Shown here: positions 20,560 through 29,432 of the stretch, piece after piece
Layout of the letters: every line of letters begins with the position of its first letter
Numbering within the stretch: position 1 is the first letter of the stretch
Notes under the pieces: model-generated
What the model saw: the letters and a program-made list of their open reading frames with translations, nothing else
Told to the model about the DNA's origin: nothing
Database searches by the model: none
NCBI RefSeq assembly: GCF_022398315.1
Contig: NZ_JAKEVF010000007.1
Location: 1 to 64,000, forward strand
Direction: 5' to 3'
Origin: Shewanella sp. Isolate11
GTDB taxonomy: Bacteria > Pseudomonadota > Gammaproteobacteria > Enterobacterales > Shewanellaceae
Length of the DNA: 64,000 nucleotides
Program-made: the position numbers and the translations under genes

Positions 20560-21927
20560 ATGCCGCTCGAAGTGTTAGACAGTGAAACCACAGATCAACG
20601 TCTACATCAGCTAACTCAAGCCCTAAATAGCGGTATGTTCGTCCATGTACGTAAGATGCTACACGACATGGCAGCATCAGATATCGCCTTTATTTTAGAA
20701 TCTTCCCCACCACGCACTCGCCAAGTGCTGTGGCAATTGATTGACCAATCCCATACCGGTGAGATCCTTGACGAACTCGGTGAAGAGCTAAAAGATCATC
20801 TGATCACTCAGATGAGCCCAGAGCGAGTCGCCAAAGCCGCTGAAGGTATGGATACCGACGATCTGGCCTATATTCTGCGTAGCTTACCTGACAGCGTATT
20901 TAATCAAGTACTGCAATCGATGAGTTCACAAGATAGAGCCCGTGTCGAACAGGCACTGTCCTATCCCGAAGATACCGCTGGCAGCTTGATGAATACCGAT
21001 ACGGTCACCTTGCGCCCCGACGTCAATATAGATGTTATCTTACGTTATCTGCGTATTCGCGGCGAACTGCCAGAGGCCACAGATACCCTTTATGTCGTCG
21101 ATAAATATGACAGCTTATTGGGCGGGGTAAGTATTGCCGATCTGCTTACCTGCGATCCCAATGCTTCGGTACGCGACATCATGAATGATGATCTCGAAGG
21201 AATTCCGGCATCGATGGATGATGGTGAAGTCGCGCAGTTATTCGAACGTCATGACTGGATATCCGCTCCTGTGGTCGAAGATCAAACCAACCGCTTATTA
21301 GGACGTATCACTATCGATGATGTGGTAGATGTCATTCGTGAAGATGCCGAACATTCCATGATGGGGATGGCAGGTATGGATGATGATACCGACACCTTCG
21401 GTCCAGTATTAAAGAGTACACTTCGCCGCTCATTATGGTTGACCATTAACCTGTTTGCCGCACTATTGGCCGCTTCGGTCAGCAATATGTTTGAAGGGAC
21501 CTTAGAGCAGTTTGCCACCATTGCGATTTTAATGACCATTGTTCCCAGCATGGGCGGCGTCGCTGGCAATCAGACCTTAGCCCTGGTGATCCGTGGTATC
21601 GCTTTGGGGCAGATTGGCCAGAGTAACTCTCGCTGGCTTATCGGCAAAGAGTTGGCTATTGGTTTCTTAAATGGTCTGCTGTGGGCATTGTTGGTATTTG
21701 CCGCTATCTGGTTATGGAAGGGGGATATGCAACTGGGCGCTTTAATTGGCGGCGCTATGCTCATCAATATGACAGTGGCGGGATTTGCCGGAGCCTGTAT
21801 TCCCTTGCTACTCAAGAAGCTGAATGTTGACCCAGCCTTAGCTGGCGGCATGGTGTTAACCACAGTAACCGATGTCATTGGCCTATTTGCCTTCTTAGGT
21901 CTGGCGACTCTGTTTTTACTTCACTAG
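20560..21927 (+). CDS. mgtE: Magnesium transporter MgtE
   Basis: Mg2+-gated channel/transporter: a cytosolic N domain (about 1-125) built of helical repeats, two CBS domains (about 130-255) that sense Mg2+, a plug helix and five transmembrane helices in the last 180 residues, with GGVAGNQTLALVIRGIALGQ at the pore. From ATG 20560, with GGGGAGAAGA upstream, it has 455 residues; a TTG five codons upstream is unlikely. It stands 86 bases after ptsO, with a TATAAT at 20511-20516, so it may have its own promoter. Confidence 0.95.
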   Translation: MPLEVLDSETTDQRLHQLTQALNSGMFVHVRKMLHDMAASDIAFILESSPPRTRQVLWQLIDQSHTGEILDELGEELKDHLITQMSPERVAKAAEGMDTDDLAYILRSLPDSVFNQVLQSMSSQDRARVEQALSYPEDTAGSLMNTDTVTLRPDVNIDVILRYLRIRGELPEATDTLYVVDKYDSLLGGVSIADLLTCDPNASVRDIMNDDLEGIPASMDDGEVAQLFERHDWISAPVVEDQTNRLLGRITIDDVVDVIREDAEHSMMGMAGMDDDTDTFGPVLKSTLRRSLWLTINLFAALLAASVSNMFEGTLEQFATIAILMTIVPSMGGVAGNQTLALVIRGIALGQIGQSNSRWLIGKELAIGFLNGLLWALLVFAAIWLWKGDMQLGALIGGAMLINMTVAGFAGACIPLLLKKLNVDPALAGGMVLTTVTDVIGLFAFLGLATLFLLH

Positions 21928-21936
21928 CTTGATTAT

Positions 21937-21960
21937 GCGGTGGCAGATCGCCGCCGCTTT
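21937..21960 (+). terminator. mgtE terminator
   Basis: GCGGTGGC, a 5-base loop and GCCGCCGC form an 8-bp stem (one U-G pair), nine bases after the mgtE stop, followed by TTT and then a mixed sequence. The stem is very stable but the T-tract is short. Confidence 0.6.
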
Positions 21961-22134
21961 AGCTTCTGATATTTCCTCTCCCTCAACCCGTTTGAATCCG
22001 CTAACTGCACTGCCTTGGTGATGATTTATCGCCATTTTGGTGCGAACTCCCACCGACTAACAACTCGATAAGCCAGAAATACTGCTAAATAAATTGGCAT
22101 AAGTTTCGCTTAATAATCTCCAGCGGGATATAAA

Positions 22135-22313
22135 TAGCCTGAACTCGGGATAACGAGTGTCGGAAAATCTAAATTTAACAAGCTAATTCAATGCTATAAA
22201 CGATTAGTTCGAAAAGGAAAGTCTATTTCCTGACTGAATAAGCAGATTTTTTTGCATATCAAGGCGCTCTGTCGTACACCATAGCGAGCTATGGTTAGAC
22301 AGAGCTCAGGTTA
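22135..22313. repeat. MITE-like element, copy 2 (179 bp, internally deleted)
   Basis: It starts TAGCCTGAACTCGGGATAAC and ends CTCAGGTTA. Apart from scattered substitutions it matches the reverse complement of 1746-1975, including the CCATAGCGAGCTATGG hairpin, but lacks about 51 bases next to its right end; the junction falls at a CAGAGC sequence that flanks the missing part in copy 1. The 207 bases between mgtE and this copy hold the mgtE hairpin and nothing else I can support. Confidence 0.85.
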
Positions 22314-22349
22314 AATACAACAGCAATAATTACCAGGGAGATGCCGAAC

Positions 22350-22559
22350 ATGCAGCTAGATGTACATGAATTTAAGCAGATGGTGGTGAGTGAGTTAGAA
22401 ATGGGCAACCCATTGCCTTCGGAAGTAGCCAATCAATACGGCATCTCCAGTCATAAGGTCTATAGTTGGATGCGAGAACGTAGACAAACTAAACCGCAGG
22501 AACATTCGCTGCAAACCGAGATCACGCAAATCCAACGCCATCAACAAAGACTATGCTGA
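22350..22559 (+). CDS. Small helix-turn-helix protein, IS3 OrfA-like
   Basis: A 69-residue protein from ATG 22350 (AGGGAG at the right distance; the in-frame ATG at 22341 is too close to it). Residues about 20-45 (LPSEVANQYGISSHKVYSWM) form a helix-turn-helix resembling the N-terminus of IS3-family OrfA transposases, followed by a basic, Gln-rich tail. There is no OrfB, no IS end and no target duplication, so I do not call it an insertion sequence. It could be a domesticated regulator. It begins 37 bases after MITE copy 2. Confidence 0.6.
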   Translation: MQLDVHEFKQMVVSELEMGNPLPSEVANQYGISSHKVYSWMRERRQTKPQEHSLQTEITQIQRHQQRLC

Positions 22560-22620
22560 ATCGAGTTTAGCTTAAAATAAATTCGGCTCGACTCAGATGT
22601 TATTACTGACAGCTATTGCG

Positions 22621-22654
22621 ATAACTATTGCTGATAACTATTGCTGATAACTAT
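22621..22654. repeat. 13-bp tandem repeat
   Basis: The unit ATAACTATTGCTG is present twice in full and once in part (ATAACTAT), running into the stop codon of the FG-GAP gene. A change in copy number would not alter the protein except at its last residues. Confidence 0.7.
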
Positions 22655-24204
22655 CGAGACAAGAATACGATAAATTGTCGCTGTAGGGTTTTGCTGTCTT
22701 GGCGGCCATAACTCATCAAGAGATCGGCCTTGCCATCGGCGTTGAGATCACTGCTGATCACTAGCTTACCATCACTAGGCAATGACAGTTTAAAGCCGCG
22801 CGTTTTACTGCTGAAGATATCGCCACTGGCTTGTCCCCAAAATAGATTCAAGGCGTCATCGCCATCAGACAAAATAAGATCCTGATAGCCATCACCATTA
22901 AAATCGGCTAAGTGCACCACAGGACTACCACTCTGCCCCGAAGTCAGACTAAAACTCAGTTCTACCGACTCGCTGACATTGGGCTTTTTAGGAAACTGTC
23001 CCTGGCCATCTTGTTTAAACAGATACACATCTTGATCTATGCTACCCGACACTAAAGCCCCAATGACTTGTGATAAACCAATATCGAAGCCGGATACCAG
23101 CACTTCATCAACCTTATCATTATCAATATCGCGTAATTCAAATCCTGTCAGCGTGCCATCGGCGCGGATCACATTGTCAGCTTGTTTGGCAAAACTGACC
23201 GTTTTGTCCCCTTTTCGGCCCAGATAGATTTCATAGTCATTGACCCTATCCAGAACCCCCGAACTCTTGGTATAGCGCACCACCATATCGACCAAACCAT
23301 CATTATTGGTGTCTTTTAACTGCTCGACCTTACGATAAGTCAGGTTACTCTGGTCAAGCGCCTCGCCATAAACGTCACGCTTATTCCACCAATCGAGCCC
23401 ACTGATGGCGATGCTTACGGGTAAAAAAGTGGCTATGGTGGAAAACAGACCATCGGCCTGCTGAGGGTAAAACTCGAGTTCGCCTTCGGCAATTTTGATT
23501 ATATCCTCTCGCCCATCAAGGTTAAGATCGGCAAAATAGCGGCTAGCCTCGATATATCGAGCGCCATCTCGATATTGTAAGACCTGCGGGGTGATAGGCA
23601 GCCATTGGCTCATAAACTGGCCATCGGCTTGCTGGATAAATAACTGAGTCTGAGTAAAACCGCCGATAATAAAATCATCCAATCCATCTTTATTAAAGTC
23701 ACGTACAAAATGACTGCGAGAGATAAAATCGGCTCGAGACTTTTGCAATAAGGGCGTAACTGGGAGTAACGCTTTAAATTTTGCCTTTTGCTCAGTCACT
23801 TCCAGCTTAAGCAGTTTTGACTCGGAAAGAAAATAGAGTGCCTGTGGCCGACTTAATGTGTCATCTTCTGCAGTTATATCGAAGGCTAAAAATTCTGGTG
23901 GCAAAGACAGGCGATGTAACTGTCGATATAGGCCATTTTCGCTATCTAAGCCATAAATAGACAACCATGAACGCTGCTGTTCATCAATCGCGAAAATCAG
24001 CAGCTCTTTATTGGCATTCCCCAATAGATTAAGACTCAAGATAGGTTGTGTAAGACGAAATTCAGTGTCTATGGTTTGCAATGTATGGGAAATCTCTGGC
24101 TCGGCCGACACAGTAAAAATCGATCCCAGCAAGCATAAGCCTACGGCTATCGCTCGACTAAATTTTTTTTGATACCAAGACACATCTTTATTCATTTCTG
24201 TCAC
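22651..24204 (-). CDS. Secreted FG-GAP/VCBS repeat protein
   Basis: A 517-residue exported protein with a signal peptide after a short leader (MTEMNKDVSWYQKKF precedes the hydrophobic stretch at about 17-33, ending VSAEP). At least six FG-GAP/VCBS-type blades are visible by their calcium-loop motifs: DFNKDGLDD, DLNLDGRED, DTNNDGLVD, DIDNDKVDE, DFNGDGYQD and DLNADGKAD. This suggests a beta-propeller in the periplasm or outside the cell. The specific role is unknown and there is no enzyme domain. A methionine at position 4 is an alternative start. It faces the HTH gene convergently. Confidence 0.8.
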   Translation of the reverse strand: MTEMNKDVSWYQKKFSRAIAVGLCLLGSIFTVSAEPEISHTLQTIDTEFRLTQPILSLNLLGNANKELLIFAIDEQQRSWLSIYGLDSENGLYRQLHRLSLPPEFLAFDITAEDDTLSRPQALYFLSESKLLKLEVTEQKAKFKALLPVTPLLQKSRADFISRSHFVRDFNKDGLDDFIIGGFTQTQLFIQQADGQFMSQWLPITPQVLQYRDGARYIEASRYFADLNLDGREDIIKIAEGELEFYPQQADGLFSTIATFLPVSIAISGLDWWNKRDVYGEALDQSNLTYRKVEQLKDTNNDGLVDMVVRYTKSSGVLDRVNDYEIYLGRKGDKTVSFAKQADNVIRADGTLTGFELRDIDNDKVDEVLVSGFDIGLSQVIGALVSGSIDQDVYLFKQDGQGQFPKKPNVSESVELSFSLTSGQSGSPVVHLADFNGDGYQDLILSDGDDALNLFWGQASGDIFSSKTRGFKLSLPSDGKLVISSDLNADGKADLLMSYGRQDSKTLQRQFIVFLSR

Positions 24205-24353
24205 GGGGCGACTTCCTTATTGCTAAGTCCATTTATTAACCAATACCTTGCTACTGCATATCTGAATGATTAATGCTTAAATGTTAAATACCTAAATGTT
24301 TACCGATTAAGTATTTAATACCTAAGTGCTAACCCAGCCTTGAAATTAGGCTA

Positions 24354-25034
24354 TCACCTTTTCCATGCACGGGTCATCTCTCGACGCCCCAAAGCCCCAG
24401 GGTAAGGTTTAACCTCAAAACCTGCCGCCTTCAAATTACGTTTAAACTGGCCATTGGCACAATAACTGACTAATAAACCCTCTGGCATCATCATAGGATA
24501 TAGACGATCGAAATTGTCTTGCCTCCATAGCTCAGGTTGTTTACTGGGAGCAAAACCATCGTAGTACACCAAATTTATCGACGCTGGTACAGCCGTGTAA
24601 TTCTCAAGTTTGCCATGAACTTTATGCAGCATAAATCCAGGTACTATCTCTACATCTTGATCCCATGGCGCCTGATGTAACTTATCAAACAGCGCAGCCA
24701 CTTCGGCATTCAGGTACTGCTTATAGTTGAGCTCAGCAATCACCTCATGCGGCACAGGATAGGCTTCAACTGTCACAAAGCGTATCGGCTTTGTCACCTC
24801 GCCATCTGCAAGCGCTTGCTGCAACGTTAGCATTGCATTCATCCCTGAGCCGAAACCTAGCTCCAAAATACTCACTTGCTCAAATTGAGGCGATAACGCA
24901 TTAAAACCTGCATCAATATAAACATATTCAGACTCACTGAGCGCACCATTATGAGAATGATAACTGTCATCAAACAGGCTACTCATTAAAGTGTGGCTCC
25001 CATCTTTAGTCATCTGTATATGGATTTTGTTCAT
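24354..25034 (-). CDS. MnmD-like tRNA methyltransferase domain protein (DUF752)
   Basis: A 226-residue SAM-dependent methyltransferase corresponding to the N-terminal half of MnmC, which makes the last methylation of mnm5s2U in the tRNA wobble position. The SAM-binding motif is LELGFGSGMNAM (about residues 58-69), and YYDGFAPSKQPELW matches the MnmC active-site segment. The FAD oxidase half of MnmC is absent, as in stand-alone MnmD proteins. Whether a full MnmC also exists elsewhere cannot be seen here. The gap to the FG-GAP gene (149 bases) holds AT-rich, partly repeated sequence. Confidence 0.8.
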   Translation of the reverse strand: MNKIHIQMTKDGSHTLMSSLFDDSYHSHNGALSESEYVYIDAGFNALSPQFEQVSILELGFGSGMNAMLTLQQALADGEVTKPIRFVTVEAYPVPHEVIAELNYKQYLNAEVAALFDKLHQAPWDQDVEIVPGFMLHKVHGKLENYTAVPASINLVYYDGFAPSKQPELWRQDNFDRLYPMMMPEGLLVSYCANGQFKRNLKAAGFEVKPYPGALGRREMTRAWKR

Positions 25035-25126
25035 AACACATCATACTTTTCAAAGTTAGCGGCAAGATAAAGTGACCGATTATAAGGGAAAGCCTAACCG
25101 AGTGAGAACAGGACTATTTAAACTGA

Positions 25127-25720
25127 TTACGATTTGTCTAAATCAAGCTGCTCTGTAGCGGTCAGTAGCGCTTCAACGACTCGGCGACTGTAGATCATCG
25201 ACAGATGTAACGGCACCTTGAACACTTGGTTATTCGCTATCGACCAGTGGGAACTGCGACTAGGCACTATGGTAAAATCCAGCGGCGTTCGAAACGAATA
25301 CAGCGGAATATCGGCTAGCCCTTGTTGCTGTTGATTGAGCTGGTTTAATAACGTGCTTCCGGGTCTTAACTCGCGAAAAGCCTGAGAAGGATAAGGTAGA
25401 TAGGCCATGTAACTACCGTTGTGGGGCGAAGAAATAGTAAACAGCGCTCGAGTCCTTTTATCACCCCCTAAACATTGCAGATAATAACGCGCCACAACGC
25501 CGCCCATGCTAAATCCAATTAATACTACTGGGGCGTCTTCACCTAGCTCAGCATCGATAGCCGCTTTTAGCATTTGCGCTCCATAGGCAATCCCTTTACG
25601 ACCATCAAAAGGGGCGATTGTCGGACTAATACAGCGATATCCCTGACGCTCAAATCGATTACGCATCCAACTCATAACTCGACCCGTGTTAAAAATGCCA
25701 TGGACTAATACAATTGTCAT
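25127..25720 (-). CDS. Alpha/beta hydrolase, lipase-like
   Basis: A 197-residue alpha/beta-hydrolase beginning VLVHGIFNTG (oxyanion region) with nucleophile Ser71 in GFSMGG, followed by SSPHNGSYMAYLP, typical of class-2 lipases and YpfH/PGAP1-like hydrolases. There is no signal peptide, so it is predicted to be cytoplasmic. The substrate is unknown. It is short for a lipase but all core strands appear present. It lies 92 bases upstream of the MnmD-like gene on the same strand. Confidence 0.75.
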   Translation of the reverse strand: MTIVLVHGIFNTGRVMSWMRNRFERQGYRCISPTIAPFDGRKGIAYGAQMLKAAIDAELGEDAPVVLIGFSMGGVVARYYLQCLGGDKRTRALFTISSPHNGSYMAYLPYPSQAFRELRPGSTLLNQLNQQQQGLADIPLYSFRTPLDFTIVPSRSSHWSIANNQVFKVPLHLSMIYSRRVVEALLTATEQLDLDKS

Positions 25721-25841
25721 CGCCTTGCCTCTGCTTATAAAGTCAGCTCCATCAGCAGTATGGGAACTATTTCCTCCACATTAAAGCGATTTTTGCTATC
25801 ATGTGCCACCTTAATCCCTCGCCCACAACGGACTGCAAACC

Positions 25842-26849
25842 ATGTCGCTCAGCCAACTATTAACCAAGGCATTCGATCAGCGTGCACAACTTATTGCTGA
25901 TGCCAAGGTCAATCGCACTGACTGTTATCGCGTATTTCATGGCACCGTCGAGGGTATCAGCGGTTTGAATATCGACAGATACGGTGATGCTTGGCTCATC
26001 CAAACATTTCACCAATCACTTACTGAAGATGAGCTAAGCCAAATCAGCCAAGTCTTAACTCAAACAGAAGCGCTGCCGATCGTTTACAACGACAGATCGG
26101 ATAAAAACTCTCGTATTCTCAACCCGATTGATGAGTCACTCGAGCAATTTGCCATAACGCCACAAGTGATCGAAGAAAACGGCATTAAATTCACCAGCAA
26201 GTTACGCCACGAAGGACAAGATCCGCTGCTGTTTCTCGACATGCGTGTCGGCCGTGAATATGTCAAAGCCCACAGCCAAGACAAAAGCGTTCTTAATCTG
26301 TTTTCCTATACCTGTGGCATAGGCACCGCTGCCGCAGTAGGCGGTGCTCACAGAGTAATAAATGTGGATTTCTCTTCATTTGCGCTGGCTGCAGGGCGTG
26401 AAAATGCTCAGCTTAACGGTGTCGAGACAGTCTGTGAATTTGTCAAAAGTGATGCCTTTCCCGCTATGCGTCAGCTCGCGGGGTTAAAAGTCGGTGGTCG
26501 TCGAAATCAGAAACTGCCTACTTATCCTAAACTCAGCCCGACTCAATTCGACTTAGTGTTTCTCGACCCACCACGGTTTGCAAAGAGTCCATTTGGCACA
26601 GTAGATTTAATCAATGACTATCAAAGCCTATTTAAGCCAGCCATGATGGCCACCCGCGCTGGCGGCACTATCGTCTGTTGTAATAACGTCGCTAAAGTCG
26701 ATGCAGAAACCTGGTTCCAAGCGTTAATTCGTTGCGTCGAGAAGCAAGGCCGTCAAGTGAGTCAACATCAATGGCTGGCTTGCCATAGTGACTTTCCCTC
26801 TTTCGATGAAAGCCATCCATTAAAGATTGTCGCGTTAACGCTAAATTAA
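25842..26849 (+). CDS. RlmI-like class I SAM methyltransferase
   Basis: A 335-residue protein of the RlmI/RlmK (COG1092) family of 23S rRNA cytosine-5-type methyltransferases. The SAM site is NLFSYTCGIGTAAAVGGA and the catalytic segment LDPPRFAKSPFG corresponds to the LDPPKF motif. The N-terminal PUA domain of RlmI is absent. The middle contains a basic insertion, KVGGRRNQKLPTYPKLS, just before the catalytic motif. Family is confident; the exact RNA target is not. It is transcribed alone and followed by a hairpin. Confidence 0.82.
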   Translation: MSLSQLLTKAFDQRAQLIADAKVNRTDCYRVFHGTVEGISGLNIDRYGDAWLIQTFHQSLTEDELSQISQVLTQTEALPIVYNDRSDKNSRILNPIDESLEQFAITPQVIEENGIKFTSKLRHEGQDPLLFLDMRVGREYVKAHSQDKSVLNLFSYTCGIGTAAAVGGAHRVINVDFSSFALAAGRENAQLNGVETVCEFVKSDAFPAMRQLAGLKVGGRRNQKLPTYPKLSPTQFDLVFLDPPRFAKSPFGTVDLINDYQSLFKPAMMATRAGGTIVCCNNVAKVDAETWFQALIRCVEKQGRQVSQHQWLACHSDFPSFDESHPLKIVALTLN

Positions 26850-26864
26850 CTAGCGCTAGCTCAC

Positions 26865-26887
26865 CATCTGCAAAATAAATGCAGATG
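26865..26887 (+). terminator. Possible terminator after the RlmI-like gene
   Basis: CATCTGCA, a 7-base loop and TGCAGATG, followed by CATTTAATTT, 15 bases after the stop. The stem is good, the T-tract weak. The rest of 26888-27085 holds no gene and presumably the promoter of the downstream unit. Confidence 0.5.
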
Positions 26888-27085
26888 CATTTAATTTAGC
26901 CACTAGAGCTAACTTGCCTTTACAAGTATAGTTATCAATAAGGTATTCATTACTAGCCATTTTATGGCTTCAATTTAGTCTTTGGTGCGTCCCAAAAGCA
27001 CCGTGTACCGAACATTAAGTAACAACTACTTAGCATCAAACTAGACTAAATTGTGGCAGATCATCCAGCGAGATAAGTGAGCATT

Positions 27086-29431
27086 ATGACAAGAATCCTG
27101 CAAATCATATTGTCATTACTGGCGTTGCAAGCCTTTGCTGCGCATGCAGATTGGGAACAAGAAACCCAACCGACAACGCCTGCGGTTTCTGAAGCAGCCA
27201 CAGAACTAGCTGCAACCATCAGCGAGCTTCCCGATCCGCTATTTATTAGCGAATCAGATCGGCGCCGCGTCGATAGGTTATTAGCGGGCACATTACGCCA
27301 GATAGATAGAGATATTCAATCCTTCAAAAGTGCCTTAAGCCGCTATCATACCAACAGCGACAAGGCAAACTGGCTGGAAGTACAAAATCAACAGTTGACC
27401 TTAGTTAGCCTAAGTCAGTCTAAACAAACCCTGCTCAAACTCAGCTCTACCGATCTGTTTAATAAACTCACGGGTTTTGGCCCTCGAGGGGTTACCCAAT
27501 TTAAAACCGAATTGAAACTGGCGCAGCTAAATACCGAATATTTAATCTTACTTCAAATTCAAAGTTTTAAAGCTTTTTTACGGGACTTAACCATTTCACC
27601 AGTCCCCATTCTCGCCGCCTTCTTTAAACTATTACTGGTCTATTTACTGCTTAACTGGTGGTTAAAACACAGTAAGAATATTATTCGCCAGCTAACCCAA
27701 TCACCGACTCAAGGAATGTCGCCACCTTGGTGGGCAAGACTACTCTGGTACATAGGCTCGGCCAATCGCCCTATTGCATGGCTAATTGCCATCACCTTAT
27801 CACTACGCATATTAAGCAGCTTACCCAGTTTGCAGCATCTGATCTTTCTCGAGATCATCATCTGGTGGATCCTCGGTGGTTCGATCATCATCAAATTCAT
27901 GCTGGAATTTGCTTATCGCAACAGCCGTAACACTAATAAACCCATTACTGCACTGCGCCTCTCGACCATTCGTTACTATGTTTGGAGCGTGATCGTTACC
28001 GGGGTGATTTTGCAATTAGCCCAACGATCTATAGGCCAAGGTACTATCTATCATTGGATCACCAACCTGGTGTTCTTCTGGTTTATTTTCATTACTATTT
28101 TGGTGATCCATAAATGGAAGTCGCACGTTTTCAGCGCCAACCATGAACAACTCGACACACCGATTTGGATCACTTGGGCGATTAACAATAAAAACCATCT
28201 GGTTTTATCCACCTTTGCTACTGCACTAATGATGTTCTGGCTGGTCACTCGCAGCGCTAAACAATATGTTATCGCCAACTTGTCACAATACGCATTTTTC
28301 AGCCAAGCTTTGGCCTACCTCTTTCGCATTGAAGTGGCCAAACAAACCAATAATCATGGTGCTAACAATAACTTGGTACGCATCAAACGTGACGAGGTTT
28401 ATCAGTATATTTTGCCGGGCCGTGAAGACAGTGAGCTTATCGATTATCCCGCGACTGAGCTCAAGCAGCTTTCGCAATATTTGCTGTCCGATAATCCTTC
28501 TATGTGTGTCGTCAGTGGTGAACGGGGAATTGGCACCACCACTCTGTTGAAGCAATTACACTATAAGGTGAAAAACGCTACAGCGATCTATATCAGCTGT
28601 CCAAATGGCGGTTATTGTGAATTAATTCCACAACTTGCGACCGAATTAGGTCTAGACAGTGATGCCAGTGAAATTCAAATATTAAGCCATCTGCGTAAGA
28701 GTGAAATCTGCTATTTCATCGCCATTGATAACGCCCAACGTTTAGTCAAACCTCGGGTTGGCGGCCTAGGCGACTTGATTAAATTTACTAATTTGATGCG
28801 TCGTTCGAAGAAAAACCACCGCTGTGTACTGGCTATCGAAAAATCCAGTTGGCGCTTTGTAGATCGCGCCCGAGGTGAACGCTTACTGTTCGACCATGTG
28901 GTGTTTTTACCCAGATGGAGCGAAGCACAAATTGCCGAGCTTTTAGCTTCACGGATCAATACCGATATCGAAAAACCGGTCACTTTCGAAGGTTTAGTGG
29001 TACCCAAACAATGGGATCAAGACGAGATCACCGAAGAGGAACGCGCTCGCATCGGCTTCTTCCGTATTCTCTGGCATTATGCCGATGGTAATCCAACGGT
29101 CGCGTTGCGCTTTTTCCGTTTGTCACTGCGACGAGATAAAACAACCAATGACGTAGTCGTGCGTCTGTTTAATGCTCCAACCAATGAGGACTTAGAGAAG
29201 ATGCCCAAGCCGATGTTGGCTATATTACGTTCTGTAGTACAGCTGGAGGTCTCTTCTCCCGAAGAACTGTCGGAATGTACTCAGCTGACCATCGCCGAGG
29301 TGATCGGCACACTCAGGTATTTCGAAAGTCGCGGCTATATCGAATGGACCGATGATAAGGCCCGTATCTCAGATCACTGGTATCGCTATATTACCAATGC
29401 CCTCCACCGTCAGCATCTTTTGGTGAAGTAA
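27086..29431 (+). CDS. Membrane-anchored AAA/STAND-like NTPase paired with MscS
   Basis: A 781-residue protein of unknown function (from ATG 27086, with AAGTGAG upstream; a GTG at 27077 is less likely). In order: signal peptide 1-22; periplasmic, partly helical region to about 170; about five to six hydrophobic segments between 172 and 400; a cytoplasmic P-loop domain at about 435-640; a C-terminal winged-helix-like region at about 705-765. The P-loop reads GERGIGTTTL (478-487), with Thr where Lys is expected, and Walker B reads YFIAIDNAQ, with Asn in place of the catalytic Glu. Hence it may bind but not hydrolyse nucleotide. It ends one base before an MscS gene, so the two probably work together. 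Confidence 0.75.
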   Translation: MTRILQIILSLLALQAFAAHADWEQETQPTTPAVSEAATELAATISELPDPLFISESDRRRVDRLLAGTLRQIDRDIQSFKSALSRYHTNSDKANWLEVQNQQLTLVSLSQSKQTLLKLSSTDLFNKLTGFGPRGVTQFKTELKLAQLNTEYLILLQIQSFKAFLRDLTISPVPILAAFFKLLLVYLLLNWWLKHSKNIIRQLTQSPTQGMSPPWWARLLWYIGSANRPIAWLIAITLSLRILSSLPSLQHLIFLEIIIWWILGGSIIIKFMLEFAYRNSRNTNKPITALRLSTIRYYVWSVIVTGVILQLAQRSIGQGTIYHWITNLVFFWFIFITILVIHKWKSHVFSANHEQLDTPIWITWAINNKNHLVLSTFATALMMFWLVTRSAKQYVIANLSQYAFFSQALAYLFRIEVAKQTNNHGANNNLVRIKRDEVYQYILPGREDSELIDYPATELKQLSQYLLSDNPSMCVVSGERGIGTTTLLKQLHYKVKNATAIYISCPNGGYCELIPQLATELGLDSDASEIQILSHLRKSEICYFIAIDNAQRLVKPRVGGLGDLIKFTNLMRRSKKNHRCVLAIEKSSWRFVDRARGERLLFDHVVFLPRWSEAQIAELLASRINTDIEKPVTFEGLVVPKQWDQDEITEEERARIGFFRILWHYADGNPTVALRFFRLSLRRDKTTNDVVVRLFNAPTNEDLEKMPKPMLAILRSVVQLEVSSPEELSECTQLTIAEVIGTLRYFESRGYIEWTDDKARISDHWYRYITNALHRQHLLVK

Positions 29432-29432
29432 T

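Noticed and set aside
22350..22559. Insertion sequence of the IS3 family
   Set aside because: There is no OrfB, no terminal repeat of its own and no target duplication.
24240..24353. Repeated TAAATACCTAAATG-like sequence between the FG-GAP and MnmD-like genes
   Set aside because: The units are short, AT-rich and degenerate; low complexity is enough to explain it.
26850..26859. CTAGCGCTAG palindrome, also partly shared with 7414-7426
   Set aside because: The shared stretch is about 13 bases and the contexts differ; coincidence is the simpler explanation.
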